A stretch of 64,000 nucleotides of DNA from Amycolatopsis xylanica (lineage in GTDB: Bacteria > Actinomycetota > Actinomycetes > Mycobacteriales > Pseudonocardiaceae): the NCBI RefSeq assembly GCF_900107045.1, contig NZ_FNON01000002.1, positions 992,001 through 1,056,000 on the forward strand, in the 5' to 3' direction. Positions 43,353-51,169 of the stretch are shown here, in pieces. The position numbers and the translations under genes were made by a program. The first letter of the stretch is position 1; each line of letters begins with the position of its first letter. Below the pieces are notes generated by a model. It did not search any database. It saw only the letters and a list, made by a program, of their open reading frames with translations, and was not told the DNA's origin.

Positions 43353-44839
43353 CCATCACGAATCAGGCACTTTCCCCGGCCGAGCAGCGAAAACTGCTGG
43401 TGCACATCGGAAAGCTCGTCCGCGGCGCCGCGCCCGAAGGCTGGGCGCGCATCGAGATCGGCTTCCGGAACATCAGTGAGCACGCCGAACTGGACGTCCG
43501 TGCCGACACCAAGACCTTCGACCTCCCCGAGAACCTCACGGAGCTGCTCGGCACGCTTCGCCGTGGCATGTACGAACCCGGCCGCGGCGCGTGGCTGGAA
43601 GCGAGCCTCACGCTGGAGTCGAACGGCACCTTCGCGTTCGACTTCGACCTCGACGACGAGCCTGCTTGGCGCACCCAGCCCGATCCGGGGATGTACACCG
43701 AGGAACTCACCACCTGCCCGCGCGAGCCGGAGCACATCCCCGGCTGGTGGCGGCTCAAGGCGCGGCTGCCGCTCGGCATCGTCTTCCGGCACGCGCGGAT
43801 CGTCGACGCCTACGAAGAAGGCAAGCCACCGGTCGTCGATCGGCCCGCGCTGCCGCCGGAGGAGATCCCGCATCTGCTGGCCTACCTGGAGCGGGAGCCG
43901 TCCGTGCTCACCGGCCCGGAGCCGGGCCCGGACATCTTCGCGCCGGACGGCGAGCCCGTCCCGGAGAGCTATCAGACCGACGGCACCTGGATCTGGCACG
44001 CGTCCGTGCCGCATTACCTGCGCAAATACGGGACGCCACCCGACCCCGAGCTGGTCGCGCACATCCGCGAGCAGAAGTACCAGCCGCCGTATGTCGAGCA
44101 GCTCGTGCGCCGCACCGCCGAGGCCGACCTGCTCGGCAAGCCGCGGCCGAAGCCGAGCCGGGGCGAGCTGGCGAAGACCGACGGCGACGTCGCGAGCGAA
44201 CTCGAAACCCTGCCCGACCCGCGGCTCGAGGACGAGGAAGTGCTCGCGGTGCTGGTACGCAGGCTCGGCGAGCACGGTGTCTGGCCGGAGGCGTACCGGC
44301 TCGGCGCCCGCGCCGACGACACCTGGTGCCTCAACTTCACCCAGCACGGCTGGGAGGTCGCGCGCTACGCGGGCGGCGCGCCCGTCTCACCGAGGTTCTT
44401 CGAGGGCGTCGAGGACGCGGCGCAGCACCTGCTCGGCGCGTTGCTGCTGCACCCGGCGCGGATGACGGCCGGGCACGAGACCCCGCTGGAGACCGCGAAG
44501 GAGCTCGGCGACTGGCCGGTCCAGGCGGCCGACGGCGAGCCGCCGCTGACGCTGCTGCGCAACAAACGCCTGCTCCAGCTCGTGGCGGGCACCACGGTCG
44601 TGCGGTTCGGGGAGGAATCAGGGAACCTGGTGCATCACCCTGGAGTACGGTTCGCGACGACCTCCCTTCCGCTGGAACGGGAGCGTGTGGAGCGCGTCTA
44701 TCGGCTCCAGCGCCCGCTGTACGTGATCACCGGCATCACCATCCCGTGGGCGAACATGCCCGGTGGGTCGGTGGCCTACGTGCTGCCGAAGACGATCACC
44801 GAGCATTTGGCGGACGGCAGCATCGAGGGGACTGAGTAA
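43349..44839 (+). CDS. TNT-domain protein 1 with YezG-like N-terminal region
   Basis: The N-terminal part of this 496-residue protein (IGKLVRGAAPEGWARIEIGF, then TFAFDFDLDDEPAWR) resembles YezG-type immunity folds. A middle segment YQTDGTWIWHASVPHYLRK is shared with the paralogue at 51170-53068. The last 100 residues resemble the tuberculosis necrotizing toxin (TNT) NAD+ glycohydrolase domain: TVVRFGEESGNLVHHPG, then ITIPWANMPGGSVAYV. In typical TNT domains a Gln precedes the PGGG turn; here Met does, so catalysis is doubtful. No signal peptide. It overlaps the previous gene (ATGA) and its stop abuts the next GTG. Confidence 0.75.
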   Translation: MTITNQALSPAEQRKLLVHIGKLVRGAAPEGWARIEIGFRNISEHAELDVRADTKTFDLPENLTELLGTLRRGMYEPGRGAWLEASLTLESNGTFAFDFDLDDEPAWRTQPDPGMYTEELTTCPREPEHIPGWWRLKARLPLGIVFRHARIVDAYEEGKPPVVDRPALPPEEIPHLLAYLEREPSVLTGPEPGPDIFAPDGEPVPESYQTDGTWIWHASVPHYLRKYGTPPDPELVAHIREQKYQPPYVEQLVRRTAEADLLGKPRPKPSRGELAKTDGDVASELETLPDPRLEDEEVLAVLVRRLGEHGVWPEAYRLGARADDTWCLNFTQHGWEVARYAGGAPVSPRFFEGVEDAAQHLLGALLLHPARMTAGHETPLETAKELGDWPVQAADGEPPLTLLRNKRLLQLVAGTTVVRFGEESGNLVHHPGVRFATTSLPLERERVERVYRLQRPLYVITGITIPWANMPGGSVAYVLPKTITEHLADGSIEGTE

Positions 44840-46975
44840 GTGGAACCGGCTGAGGCGGTCGCGAAGGTCGAGGAATGGCTCACCGCCGTTCACGGCCCTG
44901 GCCTGGTCCGCGCCGAGCGCGACAAGGTGATCCGCATCCCCGAGGGCTGGGTGGTGCCGTACAACAACATCGCCTATCTCGATGAGGGTCGCACCGAAAA
45001 GCAGATCTTCCCGCCGCCGTCGCTGATCGTCCGCGAGCCGAGCGGTGAGCTGCGGATCTCGCATCCGCACCCCGGTGGGCTCAGCATCCCGGCGACCATT
45101 CCGGGGCAGCAGGCGGAACGCGAGCTGGTCGATCCCGAGTACGCCGCGGCGAACCTCGGCAGGCTCGGCGTTTCCGAGTCCGCGATCGCGGGCTGGGAGA
45201 CCGTCGACGCGACCGGCCAAAAGACTGAGCGCTTCAACGAGAAGTACACCGTCGGCCCGAAGCGGCGCGGTCACCTTCCGGCCGAAAACCAGCTCGAGAC
45301 ACTGCTGCAGTTCCACAACGGCGGCTGGCTCGACCGTGAGCGCTTCCTGATCGGGCTGGTCGAATGCGAGGTCTTCATCGACCTCGACCAGAGCACCGGC
45401 AAGATCCCGTCGACCAACTGGAACCCCGAGACCAGCGAGTTCCAGGTCTACACCTCGACGAAACGGCTGCCGTCGAACGCGCACGGCTACTGGCGCATCG
45501 ACCCGGCGACGCTGGCCGAGGACCCGAACAAGCCCAACCTGGTGATCAACGGCGGGCCTGGTTTCACGGGAAACAAGGTCAGTTTCACCGAGCTCACGGA
45601 CATCCTCGCCCGCTTCCCTCGGCGCGCCGAGCGGGTCAACGCGACCGGCTACTGCGCGGAAGCCGACCCACTGCTCGCCCAGCTCGCGCAGGAAACCGCG
45701 CAGCAGATCGGTTTGCCGTCGCCCGTCGACCTGCCGCTGCGTGAAGCCGAGCAGGCGCGCGCACGCGGTTACGAGCTGACCGTTTCGGAAACGCGCAAGA
45801 TCGTCGAAGCCGCTTCGTGGGTCAAACGCCTTGAGCAGCCTTACGAAGGCAAGATCGTCAACCTGCTCGCGGCCGGAGTCCGCTTCGACTTCGACGAAGA
45901 GGGCAGGGCGGTCCGCCGGGTCGAGAACTTCGGCAAATTCCACCCCGAGGCCGGACTTGGCTTCCGCTACGGCTGGCACCGGATCGTCGGCGCTTACGTC
46001 GGTTTCGCGATCGGAGAGTCGCTCGGACTGCAGACGCAGGGCCGGACTCCCGAGGAGATCAAAGAGCCGCTCGCCGCGAAACGGATCGGCCCGCTGACGC
46101 AGCAGCTGCTGTTCATGACCGAAGGCGCGATGCGCAGCCCGCATCGCGAGGACCCGAAGCAGCTGACCAAGCTGCCGCGCTCCGTCCGGAACGGGCTGCT
46201 GCGCTGGCTGCACACCCAGGGCATTCCGTTCCCCAAGGCCGACGGCTGGCTCGTCAAGATCAGCAGGCTGTTCGATCAGCGCGACCCGGACCCCGCCGAG
46301 TTCGCGGCCATCCGCGCGTTCGCGACCGGCACCGCGACGCTGCCGTTGACCGGCGCGGGCGCGCTGCTCGCGGCGTTGCCCGCTGCCTTGACCAGGGGCG
46401 ACGACCTGACGGGAAACCCACGCAGCGCCGCCAAAGCGATCGCCGGGCTGACCCATCACGAGCAGGCCGATCTCGACGGGGCCGCCTACCTGGCGCATGT
46501 GTTCCAGGAAGTGCTGACCAAGGACGCGTTCAGCTTCCCGATCTGGCTCGTCGGCCGTGACGTGCTCGATCCCGCCTGGCACGACCTTCGCGCGATGACC
46601 GAGGAAACCCTGCCGCGCTACGGCCGGACCGGGCTTCCCGCGCTGGCGCACCCGAACTCGGTCGGCGACGGCCGGAGCACGGTTTCCGTGCTGGGCCGGA
46701 CTTTCGCGGCGGTCGCCGGGTTCGAGAACGAGCCCGAGCGCGCGTTCCGCCGCTCGGTCATGCACGACGGCCGGACCGCGCTGACCGGTGCGCTCGCCGG
46801 CGCGCTGCTCGGCGCCCGGACGGGCGTGCCCGGCCTGCCACAGCACTGGGTCGAGCAGCTCGAACTGCGTGACGTCATCGAAAACCTCGCGTCGGACGCG
46901 TACTTCCACTTCGACCGTGGTTCGTCGCTGTTCCGCAAGCCCGACGAGTGGAAGCGCCGGTACCCCCGTGACTGA
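44840..46975 (+). CDS. YrhB-like / decayed ADP-ribosylglycohydrolase fusion
   Basis: The start of this 711-residue protein (VEEWLTAVHGPGLVRAERDK, then GWVVPYNNIAYLDEG) resembles YrhB/Imm35-type immunity domains. A second region (LETLLQFHNGGWLDRERFLI, then VYTSTKRLP) may be SseB-like. From about 375 the protein follows the ADP-ribosylglycohydrolase fold: GAYVGFAIGESLGLQ, a PLTQQLLFMTEGAM helix and ELRDVIENLASDAYFHF. The metal-binding TDDTQM is replaced by LTQQLL and HSGDSDSTG by HDGRTALTG, so it should be inactive. It starts at GTG directly after the TNT gene stop and overlaps the next by 8 bases. Confidence 0.72.
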   Translation: MEPAEAVAKVEEWLTAVHGPGLVRAERDKVIRIPEGWVVPYNNIAYLDEGRTEKQIFPPPSLIVREPSGELRISHPHPGGLSIPATIPGQQAERELVDPEYAAANLGRLGVSESAIAGWETVDATGQKTERFNEKYTVGPKRRGHLPAENQLETLLQFHNGGWLDRERFLIGLVECEVFIDLDQSTGKIPSTNWNPETSEFQVYTSTKRLPSNAHGYWRIDPATLAEDPNKPNLVINGGPGFTGNKVSFTELTDILARFPRRAERVNATGYCAEADPLLAQLAQETAQQIGLPSPVDLPLREAEQARARGYELTVSETRKIVEAASWVKRLEQPYEGKIVNLLAAGVRFDFDEEGRAVRRVENFGKFHPEAGLGFRYGWHRIVGAYVGFAIGESLGLQTQGRTPEEIKEPLAAKRIGPLTQQLLFMTEGAMRSPHREDPKQLTKLPRSVRNGLLRWLHTQGIPFPKADGWLVKISRLFDQRDPDPAEFAAIRAFATGTATLPLTGAGALLAALPAALTRGDDLTGNPRSAAKAIAGLTHHEQADLDGAAYLAHVFQEVLTKDAFSFPIWLVGRDVLDPAWHDLRAMTEETLPRYGRTGLPALAHPNSVGDGRSTVSVLGRTFAAVAGFENEPERAFRRSVMHDGRTALTGALAGALLGARTGVPGLPQHWVEQLELRDVIENLASDAYFHFDRGSSLFRKPDEWKRRYPRD

Positions 46976-48719
46976 GCCGATTTACGACGAATTCCCGGTC
47001 GTCGACTCCGAATGGGACGAGGCGACCTTCGGGCCCGCGCCCGTGCGCGCGATCCTGCACTGGGAGCAGATCTCGCTGGACCGGCTGCCGAACGGGCCGC
47101 GCCGCGAGAACCCGGAGTACGTGACCGGCCCGATGTGGAAGGGTTTCCCGACCCCGCGCACGGCCGCGGAGCGGCTGCTCGCGTACCGGGCACGAGGCTG
47201 GGTCGGCGACGAGCAGTTCGCGCGGCTGCTGCCCGAGGTCGAGGTACTTGTCGTGCCGCAACAGGACGGCGGCGTCTGGCTGTCCAAGGGCGGCCACGTC
47301 ATGGCGTTCACGTCATGGTCGAAACTGCCAGAGCAGATCACCAGCTGGCGTCGTGTCCAGGTGAAAGCCCTTCGCCGGGAGTTCCCCGAGCGCGGTGTGG
47401 TGCTGAACAACGGCAGCCCTTTGCTCAACGCCGTCGTCGAAGCGGCGGAGTTCGGCGAGGTCTCCGGCCCGGAGCGGCCTGCGGTCGACGAGGTCGCGCC
47501 GATCGTGGACCCGCGGTTCGTCGAGCACTGCACGAAGCTGCGCGAGGAGTTCGGCACCAATCCGATCGACTACGTCACGAAGCACGCCAAGGAAGCCTTG
47601 GCGTATGGCTTCGAGTTCACGCTGACCGAGCTGATGTCCTACGCGCGCGGGTACGCGATCTGCGCTCAGAACTGGGCCAACCGGCGCGAAGGCAAGCCGG
47701 TGACCTGGCCGGACGATCTGCGCGCCAACGGCTTGATCGAGCACTACGAAGCCGACGGCAGCATGTTCGCGGAGCCGTGGACGTTCGGCAAATACTGCCG
47801 TCACAACAACGGGATGAAATACGGCGTCCGCAGCGACAAGCTGATCGGCGCGTTCGTCGGCTTCGCGCTCGGCGAGGCGCTCGGGCTGGCCGCCGAAGCC
47901 GGCCGGTTCCCGGACGACGGCCCACTGCGCTGGGGCGGCCTGACCAGGCAACTCCTCGCGCAGACCGAATCCGTCATGCTCGGCTTCGACGCGAAATACC
48001 AGCGCGGCAACCCGGTCCCGGCATCGCTGCCGCCTGCCCGGACGGACAGCTGGCTCGCGATCGCGGCCGGTGAGACCCCGCCGGCGCCGCAGGAGTTCGC
48101 CAGCCTGCTGACCACCGCGCTGGCCGCGGCGACCGCGGGCGGCGACCGGACGACGACGAACTTCCCGATCGTGCCGGACGTGGCCCGCGAGCTGATCGGC
48201 TCCGCGGCAGGCCCCGATCTCGCCGACAGCGTGCTGCTGCTCGCCGAAATCCTGCACGAGCTGCTGGAGAAGCGGGACTTCTCGTATCCCTTCCACATCA
48301 AGCTGGAAGAGATCGCGGAGAAGGGCAACGCGGTCGCCCAGTCCATTGTGGACCTCCGGGCCGATCGCGCCGCCGACGACGAGACCCAGCTCGACGCGCT
48401 CGGCGACGGCCGTTCACCCTCGTCCGTGCTCGCCCGCGCGCTGCTCGCGGCCGCGAAACGCGACTACGACTCGCGGACCGCGCTGACGCTCGCGATGACC
48501 CAGTCGCCGATCGTCAGCGCGCTGGTCGGCGCTCTGCTCGGCGCGCACCTCGGTGTGCCGGAGCTGCCGTCGGCCTGGGTCGAGTCGCTGGAAGGCCTCG
48601 GCCTGGTGCACAACATGGCCGAGGACGCGTACTGGCATTTCGCGCACTGGGGCGCGTTCGGCGACGGCGACACCGAGCGGCAGCGCTGGGAGAAACGCTA
48701 TCCACCGTTGGGAGAATGA
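46968..48719 (+). CDS. second decayed ADP-ribosylglycohydrolase-like protein
   Basis: The GTG at 46968 (VTEPIYDEFPVVDSEW) is the likely start, overlapping the previous gene by 8 bases. Longer readings run through that gene in the wrong frame. Of 583 residues, an N-terminal region around 60-130 (LLAYRARGWVGDEQFARLLP, then VMAFTSWSKLPEQ) is possibly SseB-like. The C-terminal half parallels the glycohydrolase fold of the preceding gene (GAFVGFALGEALGLAAE, GGLTRQLLAQTESVM, LVGALLGAHLGVPELP), again without the metal-binding Asp motifs. The two are probably ancient duplicates. Ligand binding without hydrolysis is possible. Confidence 0.7.
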   Translation: MTEPIYDEFPVVDSEWDEATFGPAPVRAILHWEQISLDRLPNGPRRENPEYVTGPMWKGFPTPRTAAERLLAYRARGWVGDEQFARLLPEVEVLVVPQQDGGVWLSKGGHVMAFTSWSKLPEQITSWRRVQVKALRREFPERGVVLNNGSPLLNAVVEAAEFGEVSGPERPAVDEVAPIVDPRFVEHCTKLREEFGTNPIDYVTKHAKEALAYGFEFTLTELMSYARGYAICAQNWANRREGKPVTWPDDLRANGLIEHYEADGSMFAEPWTFGKYCRHNNGMKYGVRSDKLIGAFVGFALGEALGLAAEAGRFPDDGPLRWGGLTRQLLAQTESVMLGFDAKYQRGNPVPASLPPARTDSWLAIAAGETPPAPQEFASLLTTALAAATAGGDRTTTNFPIVPDVARELIGSAAGPDLADSVLLLAEILHELLEKRDFSYPFHIKLEEIAEKGNAVAQSIVDLRADRAADDETQLDALGDGRSPSSVLARALLAAAKRDYDSRTALTLAMTQSPIVSALVGALLGAHLGVPELPSAWVESLEGLGLVHNMAEDAYWHFAHWGAFGDGDTERQRWEKRYPPLGE

Positions 48720-48722
48720 CCC

Positions 48723-50075
48723 GTGGCCGGAGATCACTGGATCAGTGAGAACGACCTGGCCACGCTGACCCGGCTGCTCGAAGGACAGCGTGTGGTCGAC
48801 GGCAGGGCGGAGCCGCTGAACCCGCCGGTCTCGGTGCACCGGCTCGAGCTGTTCATCGGGATCGACGAGGACGGCAAACGCTTCCTCACCCGCAATCCGG
48901 CCAAGCCGGTCGACTCGAAGGTGCTCGCGCCGTCGGTCGGCTCGGCCTCGACGACCGTCCGCGCGCCCGTCGCCGTGACGCCGTCCGCCGAGATCGCCGC
49001 CCATCGCCTGCGTGGCAGCCTGCTCGCGGGCGCGGTCGGCGACGCACTGGGCGCACCCATCGAGTCCGACTCGATCGACCGCATCCGCGAGCGGACCGGC
49101 CCGCACGGGCTGACCGATTTCATCCGCGCGTACGAGGGCCTCGGCACGATCACTGACGACACTCAGATGACGCTCGCGACCGCCGACGCGATCATCCGCG
49201 CGCACGCGGGCTTGCGGCGCGGCGCTCAGGTCGACACGCACTACGAACTCCAGCTGGGCTATCAGCGCTGGCTGCACACCCAAGGCGTGCCTTGGTACCG
49301 GGCGCGCGGACCGTACGAACACAGCGAAAGTCCGGACGGCTGGCTGATGACCAATCGCGAGCTGTTCCACCGCCGCGCGCCGGGCTCGACCTGTTTCTTC
49401 GCGCTGAAAGGCTTCGCGCAGACCGGCGAAATGGCCACCTTCACACGCACGATCAACAACTCGAAGGGCTGCGGCGGCGTCATGCGTGCCGCGCCGATCG
49501 CGCTGTGGTCGGACGATCCGGCCGCCGTGTTCGCGCTCGCGGCGGCGAGCGGCGCGCTGACCCACAGCCACCCGAGCGGCTACCTGTCGGCAGGCGCGTT
49601 CGCGGTGATCATCCAGCAGCTGCTGCGCGAGGTGCCGCTGCTCGCCGCCGTCGACGTGGCGAAGGCGCAGCTCGCGACCTGGAACGGACACGAGGAGCAG
49701 ACCGTGGCGTTGGATCAGGCGATCCGGCTGGCCCAGCAGGGACCGCCGACACCGGAGAAGGTCGCGACACTCGGCGGCGGCAACGTCGGCGAGACCGCGC
49801 TGGCCATCGGCGTCTACGCGACACTGGCGACAAGCACGCTGGACGAGGCGCTGCTCGTGGCCGTCAACCACAGCGGCGACAGCGACTCGACCGGGTCGGT
49901 GGCGGGCAACCTCGCCGGCGCGATCCACGGCGAGCAGGCGATCCGCGCTTCCTGGCTCGACCGGCTGGAGCTGCGTGACGTCATCGCGCAGGTCGCCGAC
50001 GACCTGCGCGCGGAGTTCGGCCCGAACCCGCCGGGCGGGGAGTGGTTCCGGCGCTATCCGGCGGCCGCGTCATGA
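48723..50075 (+). CDS. ADP-ribosylglycohydrolase 1 (intact motifs)
   Basis: This family removes ADP-ribose from modified targets using two Mg ions. After a 90-residue N-terminal extension, the 450-residue protein has LLAGAVGDALGAPIE, the metal motif ITDDTQMT with Asp145-Asp146, SKGCGGVMRAAP, and the C-terminal metal motif NHSGDSDSTGS with Asp386 and Asp388. All expected ligands are present. It sits downstream of a toxin with an ADP-ribosyltransferase domain, so it is a natural candidate for reversing self-modification. The GTG start is 3 bases after the previous stop; the end overlaps the next gene (ATGA). Confidence 0.9.
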   Translation: MAGDHWISENDLATLTRLLEGQRVVDGRAEPLNPPVSVHRLELFIGIDEDGKRFLTRNPAKPVDSKVLAPSVGSASTTVRAPVAVTPSAEIAAHRLRGSLLAGAVGDALGAPIESDSIDRIRERTGPHGLTDFIRAYEGLGTITDDTQMTLATADAIIRAHAGLRRGAQVDTHYELQLGYQRWLHTQGVPWYRARGPYEHSESPDGWLMTNRELFHRRAPGSTCFFALKGFAQTGEMATFTRTINNSKGCGGVMRAAPIALWSDDPAAVFALAAASGALTHSHPSGYLSAGAFAVIIQQLLREVPLLAAVDVAKAQLATWNGHEEQTVALDQAIRLAQQGPPTPEKVATLGGGNVGETALAIGVYATLATSTLDEALLVAVNHSGDSDSTGSVAGNLAGAIHGEQAIRASWLDRLELRDVIAQVADDLRAEFGPNPPGGEWFRRYPAAAS

Positions 50076-51133
50076 ACCTGAGCTCTCGTTTCCGTGGCAG
50101 CCTGCTGGCCGGTGCGATCGGTGACGCGCTCGGCGCGGCCACCGAGTTCGACTCGATCGACCGCATCCGCGAAATCGCCGGGCCGGACGGCATCACCGAT
50201 TTCATCGAGGCGTACGGCGGCATCGGCAAGATCACCGACGACACCCAGATGACCATGTTCACGCTGGAAGCGCTGCTGCGGGCGCGGATCAACGGCGGCG
50301 ACGTGGTGCACGCGCTGCAAATGGCCTACCAGCGCTGGCTGCATACCCAAGGTGTCCCGTGGACTCGCGCGCGCGGGCCGAAAAACACCAGCGAGGAACC
50401 GGACGGCTGGCTGATCACGGTCGCCGAGCTGTTCAGCAGGCGCGCGCCGGGTCTGACCTGTTTCGGCGAGCTGGAGGCTTACGGCCGGACGGGTATCCAG
50501 CCGTCCATTGACCGGCCGGTCAACAACTCGAAGGGCTGCGGCGGCGTGATGCGCGCGGCGCCGATCGCGCTGTGGTCCGATGACCCGGCCGAGGTCTTCG
50601 AGCTGGGCGCGGACAGCGCGGCGCTCACGCACGGTCACCCCAGCGGGTATCTGTCGTCCGGCGCGTTCGCGGTGATCGTCCAGCAGCTCCTCGCGGGAGT
50701 TCCCCTGCGGTACGCGGTCGATGTGTCCATCAAGGAACTCGTGAAGCACCGCATGCACGAAGAGCAGTTGACCGCGCTCGAAGCGGCGTTGAAGCTGGAC
50801 GGGCCGCCGACGCCCGAACGGGTCGAAAGCCTAGGCCAGGGCAACATTGGCGAGACAGCGTTATCGATGTCGGTGTACGTCGCGCTGAACACCGGCGACC
50901 CGAACACGGCACTGCTCGCGGCGGTCAACCACAGCGGTGACAGCGACTCGACCGGCTCGATCTGCGGCAACCTCGTGGGCGCGATGTACGGCGAAGAAGC
51001 GTTGCAAAGTAGCTGGCTGAATCGATTAGAGCTGCGAGAAGCCATCGAAAGACTGGCCGATGACGCACTGGCCGAGTTCGGAGTCGGCACGAAAAGTGAC
51101 GACCGCCGAGTGAGCCGGTACCCGGCCGACTAG
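50072..51133 (+). CDS. ADP-ribosylglycohydrolase 2 (intact motifs)
   Basis: This 353-residue paralogue of the preceding enzyme lacks the N-terminal extension. The start overlaps its neighbour's stop in ATGA. The motifs are LLAGAIGDALGAATE, ITDDTQMT with Asp56-Asp57, SKGCGGVMRAAP, and NHSGDSDSTGS with Asp290 and Asp292. Two adjacent active copies plus two decayed ones in one operon point to repeated duplication of this fold. Target (protein, nucleic acid or free ADP-ribose) is unknown. Confidence 0.9.
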   Translation: MNLSSRFRGSLLAGAIGDALGAATEFDSIDRIREIAGPDGITDFIEAYGGIGKITDDTQMTMFTLEALLRARINGGDVVHALQMAYQRWLHTQGVPWTRARGPKNTSEEPDGWLITVAELFSRRAPGLTCFGELEAYGRTGIQPSIDRPVNNSKGCGGVMRAAPIALWSDDPAEVFELGADSAALTHGHPSGYLSSGAFAVIVQQLLAGVPLRYAVDVSIKELVKHRMHEEQLTALEAALKLDGPPTPERVESLGQGNIGETALSMSVYVALNTGDPNTALLAAVNHSGDSDSTGSICGNLVGAMYGEEALQSSWLNRLELREAIERLADDALAEFGVGTKSDDRRVSRYPAD

Positions 51134-51140
51134 ATTTGAA

Positions 51141-51154
51141 GCAGCTTTAGCTGC
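51141..51154. other. small palindrome before the second TNT gene
   Basis: GCAGCT-TT-AGCTGC lies in the only gap (36 bases) of the toxin operon downstream of the giant gene, 15 bases before the GTG. It could be a weak internal promoter operator or an RNA hairpin near the ribosome site. Confidence 0.35.
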
Positions 51155-51169
51155 ACTGGAGGGGACAAA

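Noticed and set aside
44618..46909. 763-codon minus-strand frame in the toxin operon
   Set aside because: It crosses a gene junction and has no recognisable motif; it is a shadow of third-position GC bias.
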